A stretch of DNA of 64,000 bases from Diadema setosum (lineage: Eukaryota > Echinodermata > Echinoidea > Diadematoida > Diadematidae): positions 2,090,972-2,154,971 of the forward strand of contig CM067077.1 of the NCBI GenBank assembly GCA_033980235.1. The letters run 5' to 3'. Within the stretch, counting starts at the first letter, position 1. Each line of letters begins with the position of its first letter. Below are positions 45,236 through 56,443 of the stretch, in pieces. The position numbers were made by a program, and so were the translations under genes. Below the pieces are notes generated by a model. It was not told the DNA's origin and searched no databases. It saw only the letters and a list, made by a program, of their open reading frames with translations.

Positions 45236-45616
45236 CCATTATGGATATTAGCGCCGAGTCTGGCATTGCGCAATTGCATGCGCAAACTTCGGTCGTTCGG
45301 AGTTTACGTACCATAGGATGACGATCGTATGCAATCAAGCAAACGTAGTTCAAGGAAAGTGAACATTCAAGATATTTCTGACAAACCTGTCATTTCGAAT
45401 ATTTTGCCAGTTATGTGAAACTGTTATCTCACATTGTGACGACATTATACTATACACCTTTTGGGAGAATCATGCATTATGGCGGAGGCATCAGTCGCCA
45501 TAGCGACATTTATTCAAGTGGCCCTAGCAATGTACCATTCGGATTTATCACCTTTTGAAACCAAACAGATTGATCCCGTGTTTACACTATTATAGTGATC
45601 CCTGACGTCGCTCCAA

Positions 45617-45735
45617 AATGAGTGAAAATGAGCATTTTCACTCAAAATTCACTCCAATTTCAGTCGAAATTCACTCTTTTTTGTATTCACTCTTTTTAGA
45701 GTGAAAATTTTCACTCGATTTTTTTAGAGAGTATA
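45617..45735. repeat. Cluster of GAGTGAAAA palindromes
   Basis: It contains GAGTGAAAAT-GAGC-ATTTTCACTC at 45,620-45,643 and the perfect palindrome GAGTGAAAATTTTCACTC at 45,699-45,716. Further TTCACTC words lie between. It is probably a small palindromic repeat element; it codes for nothing. Confidence 0.6.
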
Positions 45736-46042
45736 TATTTGCATTCCAACACTATTTCCGTAAACCTGCTTTAGTCCATCCTCTCAGGTTGAAACCATGA
45801 CAACAAGAGCAAAAGTATTGTCAGTTGACAAACACATATAAAGTGAAGAGGTATAGATCTCACACATTGGTCAGGGAATATTGATCGTAGTCTATACGTT
45901 CCAGTCATCTACGTATCAGGGGACATTTCGTGAGCGTTTTGCCAGATATACCGTATATAATCTTATAAAGTTAGTCTCTAACAAGCAGTTATAAGCGAAA
46001 ATCCTTGCGTCGTGATCGGCTGAGAACAATATTGTTTATCAT

Positions 46043-46166
46043 CAGGGCCGGCGCAGTGTTTTCAAAAGTGTGGGGGCCCGCTTCCTGGTTTCATGAGTTA
46101 ACAAGCAAAAGAAAAAGGTCCTCTGCTCATCTCTCCCCGTCCACTTCCGGGTTTCTTCAGCTGACA

Positions 46167-46202
<36 letters not shown>

Positions 46203-46449
46203 GATCCTCAGCTCATTCTCTCCCCTCCCATTTCCGGGTGTTATAAAAAAAAAAAAAGGTCTTCAGACAAAACACATAACCTTACCGCCGCCATACTTCA
46301 AGATCTATATCTATTTCTTTTGTAGTGCCACTTCCGGGTTGAAAAAAGTGTGGGGGCCCAAAGTGATGACACCTTATGTATTCCTTTGTATGGTGCACAA
46401 AAAGTGTGGGGGCCCGAGCCCACACGGCCCCGCGGCTGCGCCGGCCCTG
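46043..46449 (+). mobile_element. hAT-like MITE, complete
   Basis: Perfect 14-bp inverted ends, CAGGGCCGGCGCAG and CTGCGCCGGCCCTG. The flanking 8-mers TTTATCAT and TTTACGAT match at 6 of 8 positions, fitting the 8-bp duplication of hAT elements. Inside are three diverged copies of a segment with CACTTCCGGGTTTC and a 30-base A-tract. It is inserted in a diverged relative of the 155-bp MITE. Non-autonomous. Confidence 0.75.
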
Positions 46450-46507
46450 TTTACGATCATAGAAATGTGGCGGTTGTTCCTAATAGCAAGTTGTATGAAA
46501 CGGGAGC

Positions 46508-47187
46508 GTGAAATCCCCTACCGGATCAAGTCAGACAGTCCAAGTCGGTCAGAACATTCATGATTAAGAAACACCGAATTTCCTTAATCATAATCATTTG
46601 CAAATCTCCTTCATATCTGGCCCATATAGTGACTTATTGATTAGTGATTTATGGAATTCTAGGATTAGTAACATGAAAATAATAATTGTCGGAAGTTCTG
46701 GTTGGATATTAATGTACATTTGCTTTTCTATTGTAAGATTAGCAAAAATGGAGTAACAAATAGAGTAGATAATTTTGAACATAAAAGATGCCGTTTGTTG
46801 AGTGTTACGATACGTGTGTCACACGAAGTGTTGAGTTGATATGAGTATCCGTGTTGACCAGACAGTGGGAACCCGTACAAATACAGCTGAAAGGATTTCT
46901 TTTGTAATGGGAAATCATATTAGTGTTTGATAGATTAACAGCTATAATTCCCCGACTAACATAGGAAATGTGGAGAATGAGTGAATTATAAAGAAGAAAA
47001 GTGTGTGAGGTTGCAAGAGATAATCTATTTTTAAGTTTAAATAGAGAATGCCGACGACTCTGGATATCGAAGAAACATTTTTTAAATATGTTTCCAATTT
47101 AAGATTTCTATCCAAATATTAAAACCTTTTAAAGTTTAAACTAGTTAAGTGCGGAACATTGTATTTGAACATTGTGATCAAGAGTAT
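46508..47187. other. Intergenic, nothing recognised
   Basis: AT-rich, short frames only. Confidence 0.4.
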
Positions 47188-47279
47188 AAGGCCAAAAAAA
47201 AAAAGTGTTTGTTTGCCCTTAATTGTCAAAACCCAAGAGGGTCGGTAGGTCGTTTTTTTTTTTTTTTTTTTTTTTTTTT

Positions 47280-47527
47280 GTTAATTCAGGGTACCCTTTT
47301 TTCCATGTCAATGCACTCAAAACTCCAAGAGATTCATTCAAATTTACGTCTTGCCAGGGCCCGGTACGCGAGGCAGAAACGCTCACTGACAAACACTTAG
47401 AACGTTCATCTTTGTTAAATTTTGCAAACAGCTCCAAAAAAGTACCTTCCAGTGAGATGCTGGCAACTGAACTCCAAACAGTTTTGGTGCCATGACAGCT
47501 GGTAACGGATGCTGCAAAAGCAGCCAT
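47280..47527 (-). CDS. Possible coding exon or ORF fragment, family unknown
   Basis: A minus-strand frame starting at 47,527 in a good context (AAGATGGCTGC). About 83 residues of mixed, protein-like composition follow (LWSS-like TVWSSVASISLEGTF, RTGPWQDVNLNES) before it runs into a homopolymer tract at 47,253-47,279. I do not recognise the family. It could be the 5' end of a broken gene or of the surrounding element's own ORF. No downstream exons were found. Confidence 0.3.
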
Positions 47528-47562
47528 CTTGTGAAGGGCTGCACACTAACCCATTTTTTCTG

Positions 47563-47590
47563 CCGGTCCGACCTGTCTCTGTCGGACCGG
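47563..47590. repeat. Perfect hairpin CCGGTCCGAC / GTCGGACCGG
   Basis: A 10-bp stem with an 8-base loop (CTGTCTCT). A related ACAGGTCCG word follows at about 47,616. It may be a sub-terminal palindrome of a transposable element; it is not a bacterial-type terminator. Confidence 0.6.
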
Positions 47591-47879
47591 TAAATGCCCC
47601 GTTTACCATTTTTTACAGGTCCGAACAGAAAATTTACCGGTCAACAACGACAACATAAAAAAAAACATTAAATGACTTGCAAACTTATTTCCTTGTTTTT
47701 TATGGATGTACCCCCCCCCCTCTTGTACATTTTACAGATTAATTTTTTTTAAAACTTGCATTATTTATTGCACAAGAAATTTAAAGACAGGAAAAAATTA
47801 GAATGTTTGTGAATTAGTGTAAAATGGTAATGAACAAAATCAGATTGTATCAAATGCGTTTGTGACTTTTTCTAAACAT

Positions 47880-49560
47880 CAGCGCACGAACTTGCTGCGT
47901 ATACCTGCTCTTGGTGGTCAGTTGGATTGCGATGATTTAATGAATTATTTTAGCTGTGATATTTTCTGATGCACGCGATACAAGGGGTTCTTTATTTTTC
48001 TCCCGATAATCTCTTCGCATTTGTGCATGCGTTCTTGAAAGGTACACGACATGCAGGGCCGAATTCGCAACCCTTTTTGCGCCCATTTCCACCTCAAATA
48101 TAAGCGGGATTGTGACGATTTTATAAATTACTTCGGCTGTAATATTTTACGATGCACGCGCCAAAAGGGGTTGAAAATGCGTCCTTTATTTTTTCCCGAT
48201 AAACTCTCCGAATTTCGTGAGTGCGTTCTTAAAAGATGTACCACACGGCCGCATTCATGATACTTTTTTTTGCGCCTATTTCTACCTGAAATGTCAGCGG
48301 GATTGTGACGATTTCATAAATACTTCGGATGTAATCTTTTGTGATGCACGCACCAGCTAGAATGGTTGAAAATGCGTTCTTTATTTTTATCCCCATAATA
48401 TCTTCGCATTCCGTAAATGCGTTCTTAAAAGATATACGACACGGCCAAAAATCATGATTCTTTTTGCGCCTATTGTTTCCTCAAACTTCAACGGGATTGC
48501 GATGATTTTATGAATTATTATTCGGCTGTATAAATCTTTATGATGCACGGGCCAAAAGGGGTTGAAAATGTGTCCTGTATTTTTCTCCCTATAATCTCTT
48601 CGCATTTCGTACATGCGTATACGACACGGCCGAATTTACGATCCTTTTAGCGCCTATTTCTACATCAAATATCAGCGGGATTGCGATATTTCGTCAATAT
48701 TTCGGCTGTAATCTTTTGTGATACATGCACCAGAAGGGTTGAAAATGCGTTCTTTATTTTTCTCCCGATAATCTCTTCGCATTTGTGCATGCGTTTTCAA
48801 AACTATACACTGCATCAGGGCCGAATTCGAGATTCTTTTTGCGCCTATTATTGTTTACTCAAATTTCAACGGGATTGCGAAATTTTCATGAATTACTACT
48901 CGGCTGTAATCTATATGATGCAATTAAGCGCCAAAAGGGGATGAAAATGTGTCCTTTCCGCGTTCTTAAAAGGTATACGACACGGCCGAATTCACGTTCC
49001 TTTTTGCGCCTATTTCTACCTCAAATATCAGCGGGTTTGTGGCGATTTCATTAATTACTTCGGATGTAATCTTTTGTAATGCACGCACCAGAAGGGTAAA
49101 AATGTGTTTTTTTATTTTTCTCCCGATAATCTCGTCGCATTTGTGCGTGCGTTTTGATAACCAACACGGCATGCAGGACTGAATTCAAGATCCTTTTTGC
49201 GCCTATTATTTCCTCAAATTTCAACGGGATTGCGTTGATTTCATGAATTTTTATTCGGCTATAATCTTTTATGATGCACGTACCAAATGTGTCCTTTTTT
49301 TTTCTCCTCTATAATCTCTTCGCATTTCGTACATGAGCTTTTGAAAGGTGTACGACGCGGCCGGCCGAATTTATGATCCTTTTTGGGACGATTTCTACCT
49401 CAAATATGTAAGCGGGACTGCGATGATTTCATGATTTTTTTTTTCTTCCTAGTATTATCTCTTCACATTTTGTGCATACGTTCTTAAAAAGTACACGGAA
49501 GGGCCGATTTCGTGATCCTTTTTGCGCCCATCTTCATTGTGAGATCATTCTGAACGAATG
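47880..49560. repeat. Tandem repeat array, ~187-bp unit with dimeric order
   Basis: Eight or nine degenerate units, recognised by GATGCACGC-like words at 47,968, 48,151, 48,343, 48,542, 48,720, 48,917, 49,078 and 49,272. Each is followed by TTTATTTTTCTCCCGATAATC, CTTCGCATTT, CACGGCCGAATTC and TTTTTGCGCC words. Alternate units carry CACCAGAAGGG and GCCAAAAGGGGTTG, giving a dimer of about 360-390 bp. Confidence 0.75.
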
Positions 49561-50189
49561 AAAATATTCATTTGTGAAATGACTGTGTAAAATGAAACTG
49601 AACGCAATCAGATCCATTTACTGTATCGCTGAATATCGAATATGTTTTTACTTTTCTAAAAATCGACACAAGTAAATTAGTTCTAACATGTCAACTGCCA
49701 CGCTGCTGCGAAGCCGGGGACGGATCGTGAGTAAAATGACCCAGAAATGCGTGCGCTTCTAATTCTATCAATGCTTCTTGTCTGGCATGACCGCCGATCG
49801 CAAGCAAACGAAAAGCAGTTACACTGTACATGCTTTGCATTGCATGGCATGGCAGTGCGTGAGCAGCGCCAATGCGCAAGCTAGCGCGAATGTCGCCAGT
49901 GTGCAGCCCTGTACTAAGTGCATAATAATACATGCATTGATTGGATTTCGTGCGCGTGCACGCATGTGAGCCAAAAAGGTAGCTACATTGTAGCATGCAA
50001 TGCATGCTATAAAACGTAGCCTGTGGACCGACGCGGCCCGACCACAATTACAACGGGTCGATCAGATGAAAAAAAAAACAAACATTTTCAGACTTTTTTT
50101 TATTCTTTCTCTAGCTTAAAATGGATAATTTTGGGTTTAAAACCATTCACAAATTTGTAGAAGATGAAATTTGTGGAAAAAAATAAACT
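49561..50189. other. GC-richer intergenic segment, nothing recognised
   Basis: Frames of up to 118 residues on either strand overlap each other and match no family. TGCATGCAATGC-type palindromic words cluster near 49,990-50,010. Confidence 0.3.
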
Positions 50190-50439
50190 TGAAAGAGCAA
50201 AAAAAAAAAAAAAAAAAAAAACGCGACCCGAAATTTCCGTGATTTTCGGTCGGTCGCGAAGGGCAAACAAACCATTTTTTTTTTTTTTGGCCTAATAGGC
50301 CTACATTTCAAGCGCACCGCACTGCGTGCAGTACAGCTGACGGAACGGAAAAAGAGCGGTGCCAGGATGACGTCGAAGATTGAAGTTGAACGCATTTGAA
50401 TACAGTAATGTGCTGCCATCTACTGTTCAATGACAGAGT

Positions 50440-50580
50440 ACTCGAGTAGTGAGACCACTCACAAAACTCTGTGTAGAGTTCTGCGAGAACAGGGAGGTCA
50501 CCTCCGTCCCTGGTGAGAGACCACAGAAGACCCACGGTGTACCATCAGCCCAGATGCGGTGCCTTCGATGGCACCGTGCT
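50440..50580. repeat. Cluster of short perfect hairpins
   Basis: Consecutive stem-loops: GTGAG-ACCA-CTCAC (50,449-50,462), AACTCT-GTGT-AGAGTT (50,465-50,480), GGAGGT-C-ACCTCC (50,493-50,505) nested in CAGGGA/TCCCTG (50,490-50,512), and CGGTGCC-TTCGAT-GGCACCG (50,557-50,576). It lies about 0.5 kb upstream of the sigma-1 receptor start codon. Function unknown. Confidence 0.55.
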
Positions 50581-50801
50581 GCCATCGATTTAGCCTTTTA
50601 CGCAGGGCAATGTTTTAAAAATATCGAATAATAAATTATTAAAAAAATCTTTTCTATGTGCATAGAATATAATAAGTCAAAAAACATATATTTTATGGTA
50701 AGTATTGAGTTGCTACGAGGAAAACTTCTATCTTTTAAGTTATTCTGCTAATTAAAATAAATTAAAAGTCTAAGGAATCACCTGATTTGTCGCATACAAC
50801 C

Positions 50802-50842
50802 ATAGAGCTGTATCGCAGCTCTATGCATACAACCAACACGTG
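50802..50842. promoter_or_regulatory. Hairpin and E-box upstream of SIGMAR1
   Basis: ATAGAGCTG-TATCG-CAGCTCTAT forms a 9-bp stem (50,802-50,824). CACGTG lies at 50,837-50,842, and the 12-bp palindrome GATCGTACGATC follows at 50,866. These sit 220-300 bp before the start codon, so a promoter role is plausible but only inferred. Confidence 0.25.
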
Positions 50843-51095
50843 TGATTGCAGAGCAGATGGGTTTTGATCGTACGATCGCGATGTACTGAGTTACGGATGT
50901 ACGAACAATTAGACAAGGGCACCGGCAATTTAGAATGAAGAAGGCATCTTGATCGCGAGACTGATAGTCTTGTTTCGCCGCAGTATTTCCCCACCTGCTG
51001 CTCTCATATTCTACAGCAAAATCCTTCCAGTGTCTGTAGCATTTTTTGGTTTCCCCTCTGAGACCTGAGAAAGAATCAAGGCTTCCCAAATCAAG

Positions 51096-54000
51096 ATGCC
51101 GAAATCGTTGTGGCTTGTTGTGTTGGCCGTCGCCGTTTATGGAATCCACCTGTGGTTGGTGCGGAAATCATACTTGTTTGACGATCAAACTATCGCCAGA
51201 ATCGCAGAGAAATATGTCGGTATGTTTTCTGATGACACGATGTGCTTCTTTTGATCTCATCTCATCGTTCTGAAGTTCAGGAATGATAGTAAATAAATTC
51301 ATATTCACTACATACTTTCTTAATTCGGCATAGGCCTAACCGCACGCGCACCGGCCCTGCCCGCTATGCGCCCGGTAAACGAACCAGTGGGTAAGGCGAC
51401 CCCAATACCGGGGCGCTGTCCAAGTGTAACCAGGGAGGTCCCTGGACTTGTGCGTGTTGCACTTGCGGTTTCATACACCCATGTCAAATGTTAGCATCTA
51501 GACCCGCCTTTATCTCCATGGACCAGTGATCACCAAATTGCGCCTTTAATTCTTGCAGGAAATACTTACCAAATATTACAGGCCAATATGGCAAAAATAG
51601 ATTATTTTTTATCACATTCCTATATTTGAATTAAATTTCACGAAATTGGTTTGCTTGAAGCTAGAAGTGTGGATATCAACATTGACTTCATGTCTTTCGA
51701 ATTCCTACAAAGAAAAGAAACAACTCGCCTCGGGAGCAATTACGGCCTGCTTGTATTGCCCAATCAATCCACAATTGATGTCAGCTACTTACCAGGTATA
51801 TGATTTATCTGTCCAGTGGTATTTCCAAAATCAACATGTTGTATTTTTTATGCATGATCATGATGATCAAGATTGGATGATAAATTGATTTGGTTTCACA
51901 GTGATAAGACTGAGTGATGTGCTAAGTCTCAAGTTGCTCTGAACAGAACTTCCTTGTCTACATCTCGGATTTGTTCATGCACAAGTTCACTGTCATGTCA
52001 TGAAATATATATTTTGCTTATTTTTTTTTTAGTTTGTTTGTATTTGTTTGTTTGTTTGTTTGTTTGTTTGTTTTGGGGGCCATGGGGGGTTCCTAGCTTG
52101 TCTGTAGTTTTCCACATTGTCATAATTAACCTTCTCTGGTCTTTCAACCTGCTAGGCCTGCCACACCAAGATGCCTTTGACAAAGTAGGTGAGGTCCTGA
52201 GGTCCAGGTATCAAGGTCACATTCTTCCCAAGGAACGGGAGGAGTGGATCTTTGTCAACGCCGGTGGCTGGATGGGGGCGATGTGCTTACTTCACGCCTC
52301 ACTCACAGAGTACATCCTCTTCTTTGGTACAGCAGTGGACACTGGAGGACATTCTGGTAGATATCTTCTAGACGTTTTCAGAAATGATGTAGCAGGGGCG
52401 GATCCAGGAATTCTGTAAAGAGGGGGCGCCTTTACAAAATTGGAGGGGGCCATTTTTAAAAATCTTTTTCTCTTTTTTTTTTAAACAAAACATACAAGCT
52501 GTAAAGGGGGTGGCACCCGTGTGCAGTGTCATACAGTACTTTTGTAAATAATCTGCCATAAATTTAGTGAGGGTAATCTTTTGAACAGCAGGACTTCCTA
52601 TACAATTTTGCAAGTTTTTCGCGATCAGGGAGTACGGCAATGGATGGAGAAGAGTATATGCGTGCACATTGCATTCATGTTGGGATCAGAGCATGTTTTA
52701 GAATTTGCGAAGCACAACAGATTCTTGAAATTCATTAAAACTAAAACCTCGCAAGATAATGGTGTATACACTCTGTAATCAGAAAAAAAAAGACCTGATG
52801 AGATATGAGAGTGTGGTGTGTAAGAAAATTTAAGAGCAGACTACATTATATGTACCACTCCATGTCAATATTAACTGCATCTGAGTAATCAAAGCTTTGA
52901 ACCAGGTGGTATAAATTTCAGCAAAATCATATGTAAATATGAAGAGTATGGAATTTGACAGTTGTGCATTTATCACCAAATGGTGATACTGGATGCAACA
53001 ATAGTGATTATGTGAAACATTGGTTTGTAGTATACTACCAAGCACAGCAATTTATCTAGACAGAATGCTGAACTGCAGTTTGCATATAATTGTAAGAGAG
53101 TAAGTGTTTATATGCTAGTTCTCTTTTTCATAGACAGGGAGACTGTGATTATACTGATATTCTAATAGAGCTGTTGTTATCACTTTAGGAGTCTTTAACT
53201 GAGAGGAACCTTTTAAAAGACTGAAAGAGGAGTAACATTTGTCATCGATTATATTGTCACATGTAAAACCAGGATGGCTATGAGTTACAGTAGAAAGACG
53301 ATACATTCTTTTAGATGATGAACTGACTTGTAATTGGATTTTTGTCACTCGTTATATTCATAGGTAGATACTGGGCAAATGTTTCAGACACCATCATGAC
53401 AGGTTCATTCCGTCAGTGGAAGGAGGGAACCACGGAGAGCCAGATGTATGGACCAGGTGAGCTACTTACACTGGTTCCATGAAATTTGCTCCTGCAACAG
53501 TTGCTCCCATGAAATACATGTGGGTAATTCCGTGAAGTTAGGGCACAAAGTGTTACATTTTCGCATAACTCAATACTAATTATGCTATACATATATTGTT
53601 TATAGGCTTTACATTTGTATTGAGACCGTTTTTTAATTTTCTTTTAAAATTAAAACTGTGTACAGGAAATTTGAGATATTAAGCTATCTGACTAATCTAG
53701 TAAATATGCATATTGCATCAAATTTTGGTCAAGCTAATTGCCATAATTTGTCTCTTAGGACCAAATTTTAAAATATCACGATGCTACATGGACACGTCCC
53801 GATGCTACAGGACACTGTTACATATTGTTTAATAACTTCATCAAAATTGAGTCTGAATGGCACAAAATTTCCAGGAAAATGTGTGGCCTCAATGCAAATG
53901 TAAAGCCTACAAACAATAAATGTATAGCATCATTAATATTGAGTTATGCTGAAATTTATTTTTCAAATATCACGATGCTACATGATGGACACTGCCCCAA

Positions 54001-55003
54001 CTTCATGGAATTACCCATGTATACCCATGCTACTTGTATGAAGCCAAACACAAAACCTACCTACAAACATAGCCCTCACCCTAATCCTAATTCTCACATC
54101 AAACTAAACCTAAATCCCTATCACAACCCTAACCTTAACCTGCTTGGAGAAAGTAAGACTGGAGCAATTGTTGCAGGAGCAAATGCCATGTCACCACTTA
54201 CTGTATACGCCATATATTTCACGAATCGGGAATTCCCGACGATTTCACGAGTGGTTAAATTCGCGACCATGGAGTCCTGTACTGTACAGAGAAATGTACA
54301 TGCGTATGTAACATTCGCATCGGGATCAGAGTCAATATTTTCGTGTGTCTTTGATTATGCAATAGTACCAGACTCGTGGAATTCGCAAAAATAAAAACTT
54401 CAATAAATATTCGGCGTATACAGTACATTATGCATAAGTGGGAAACAGAAAGGCACCATAAGCGAACATCTTTGTGTCTGTTTTGCTCATATCTGAGGAG
54501 ATACAAAGAGTTGTGCAGTCATGAGCCTCAATCCGTATCCATTCATGTCTGTGATTTCATTGTAAGGACAAATTTTGGGAAATGCCAGGAAAGAAATGCT
54601 GTCAAATTTTATTTCCCTTTTCAGAGGCATTTAGAGTTTTCTCCGTAAATTGATTGTAGTATTGAAAATGTAAGAAGTAAATGTTTTCAATTCTTTTGAG
54701 TAATATTCCATTTCTAGTGCCATTGTTCGTGTATTCTTGTGATGTTCCTCCCATACACATACCCCTTTATTCCTTCGTGTCGCAGGAGACACTCTACTCC
54801 ATGCTTGGGGTGAGGCCACATCAGTGCAGTGGACAGCTGGTACTTGGATGGTGGAATACGGGCGGGGCTTCATCCCCTCCACCGTCCCCTTTGCAGTCTC
54901 GGACACCATCTTCAGCACTCAGGACTTCTACACCCTCTACCGCGTCCTCAGGATATACGGCATTGCTCTGATGCAAGAATTATCTGCTGCTTTAGTGGTT
55001 TGA
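51096..55003 (+). CDS. SIGMAR1: Sigma-1 receptor (sigma non-opioid intracellular receptor 1), four exons
   Basis: Exons: 51,096-51,219, 52,156-52,356, 53,364-53,456 and 54,786-55,003 (stop TGA). All junctions are GT-AG and all introns phase 1; spliced length is 636 nt, 211 residues (human 223). Residues 5-22 form the single N-terminal membrane helix. The cupin-like ligand domain of the ERG2/sigma-1 family follows, with [17 protein letters not shown] (75-91), VSDT and Asp117 (human D126), TWMVEYGRG and Glu163 (human E172), and [12 protein letters not shown]. The protein is an ER-membrane ligand-binding chaperone that acts at mitochondria-associated ER membranes in vertebrates. Exon 2 and 3 lengths (201 and 93 bp) agree with the human gene as I remember it. 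Introns hold repeats. The polyadenylation signal was not identified. Confidence 0.96.
52033..52074. repeat. (TTTG)n microsatellite in SIGMAR1 intron 1
   Basis: A tetranucleotide run about 80-120 bp upstream of the exon 2 acceptor at 52,156. Confidence 0.9.
52393..52530. mobile_element. MITE end in SIGMAR1 intron 2
   Basis: It begins CAGGGGCGGATCCAGG then AATTCTGTAAAG, 37 bp after the exon 2 donor. The reverse complement of the right end of the element at 55,503-55,671 has the same words, so both belong to one family. The other boundary of this copy is unclear. Confidence 0.55.
54080..54142. repeat. Degenerate telomere-like CCCTAA tract in SIGMAR1 intron 3
   Basis: Repeated CCCTCACCCTAATCC and ACCCTAACCTTAACC words. 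It is an interstitial degenerate repeat, not a chromosome end. Confidence 0.5.
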
Positions 55004-55502
55004 CGATGCCTCCTCCCCACAAGAGTTTTACCCTTGGCCCATATTCATTTGCCAGAGTTAATTGCATAGTCGTCTCTGCATATTAAAGTAGTATAAAATA
55101 TGCAATATTTGTTCCGGAGGGGAAAAAATGGATCAGAGGAGAAATAAGAATGACATAGAAAGGCAAAATATAACCTGTATGATGTAATCAACACACCCTT
55201 TCAATATGTTCCTAGAATTAACGTGAACACGGGCAAAGTTGTGACCTGTGTAGCTTCAATTTATGCAGAGTTGACTATGCTTTAGGTTTCTAAGTGGAAA
55301 GTCTTGGCTGGACTCTAATTGATCTTTTTATTTTTTCATATCTGATTTGAAGCATTTGTAGTTTTCACGTTAACATTACATCTTTGCTATGTGGGAGAAA
55401 CACAAAAGGTATCATTAACCACGTCATGTTGTAATCAGGTCAGTTCATGTGTGATGAGATGGAATCTGCCTTTACTATCTGAATATTACGGTATTACATT
55501 TC

Positions 55503-55671
55503 CAGTGGTGGATCCAGGGGGGGGGGGGGAGCACATGGGGCGCACGCCCCCCTTTATTTTTTGTTGAAACAAAAGAAATAAAAAGAAAAAAAAATGGGGG
55601 AAGGTTGCGTGCGCCCCCCTTAAATTTTGTAAAGACTCCCCTTCTTTACAGAATTCCTCGGTCCGCCCCTG
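55503..55671. mobile_element. hAT-like MITE, 169 bp
   Basis: Ends CAGTGGTGGATCCAGG and (inverse) CAGGGGCGGACCGAGG, flanked by ATTTC on both sides. The interior holds a G-run and complementary GGGCGCACGCCCCCC and GCGTGCGCCCCCC words that would fold back. The family is shared with 52,393. Confidence 0.65.
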
Positions 55672-55871
55672 ATTTCAGTACCATGTTTAATACAAACTGC
55701 CATTTGTGTACATAAAAGGTGTTCAGTGTGATATGAACAACAGATAGAACTGTATCCAACGACTGTGAGGTGGGACACAAGCCCCAATCAACAAATTGAG
55801 GTCTGCTAGGAAAACTAGGGGCACAGTTTTTAATATGAGATCATGCACTGCACCTCTTTGAACTTCAAGAA

Positions 55872-56443
55872 TGATATTCTGAAATCCTTCCTAAGTTTCT
55901 TCCGAAGTCTGTTCCTAACTGTTTTTTCCTAAACTTAGGAAGAAACTTATGAAGATATGCAAATGAGGATGAGATATGCAAGTTGCTGACTCAGGGAGAA
56001 GTTGGTATTCTAGAATGTACTTTAAGAAAAGAATTTTAGGAATATATTAAGGAAAGCTCCACCCTTGTCCTAAGCACATTGTTACGATATAGCAAGCTAC
56101 AAACATGGTGATAGGCGCATGTCATTCATTGCAGGCAACATGTACTTTGATGCGCAAAATGGGCATGAGAAAGGGGACATGCCGCACACATGGTATTTAA
56201 CCCTACGTCATCAGAAATATGCGATTGTCATACACGTACATAGCTTGGTTCCTTATGATATGGCATTTCGCACTGGCTTTTGTGAAAGGAGGTGGGCGGG
56301 GATTGGATAAGGATGGCCTAATTTGTCTTGCATCGAGAAGTTCCTAGGAAGAAATTTCAATTTCAGAAAACCAATTCTGTCTGTCCTGGGCACTTCCTAA
56401 TTTTCTGGCTTAGGAAGAAACGTCGGAAAATTTTCAGAATATC
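55872..56443. mobile_element. MITE-like element with TGATATTCTGAAA ends
   Basis: The left end TGATATTCTGAAA (55,872) with CCTAAGTTTCTTCC, and the right end TTTCAGAATATCA (about 56,432-56,443) preceded by TTAGGAAGAAACG, are inverse to each other. An additional internal stem TAAGTTTCTTCC/GGAAGAAACTTA lies at 55,892-55,949. No coding capacity. Confidence 0.5.

Larger units (their letters stand above)
47188..50310. mobile_element. 3.1-kb element with inverted ends and internal tandem repeats
   Basis: The left end reads AAGGCC, an A-run, then GTTTGTTTGCCCTT, and further GGTCGGTAGGTCG and a T-run. The right end (about 50,190-50,310) is its inverse: an A-run, CGCGACCCG, GGTCGGTCGCGAAGGGC, AAACAAACC, a T-run and GGCCT. 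The interior holds a candidate minus-strand exon, a hairpin and a tandem repeat array. The two ends could belong to one element, or be two dispersed copies of the same short repeat in opposite orientation; I cannot decide. Confidence 0.45.

Noticed and set aside
47880..49560. CRISPR-like array
   Set aside because: The units are long and degenerate without short identical repeats and unique spacers, and the DNA is eukaryotic.
51646..51888. 80-residue frame in SIGMAR1 intron 1 as an extra exon
   Set aside because: It has no counterpart in the sigma-1 receptor; exons 1 and 2 join perfectly without it.
51954..52418. 154-residue frame including exon 2 as a separate gene
   Set aside because: It reads intron sequence and a microsatellite on both sides of the real exon (52,156-52,356).
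53825..54394. 189-residue frame in SIGMAR1 intron 3
   Set aside because: It passes through a telomere-like CCCTAA tract, has no recognised domain and lies wholly within the intron.
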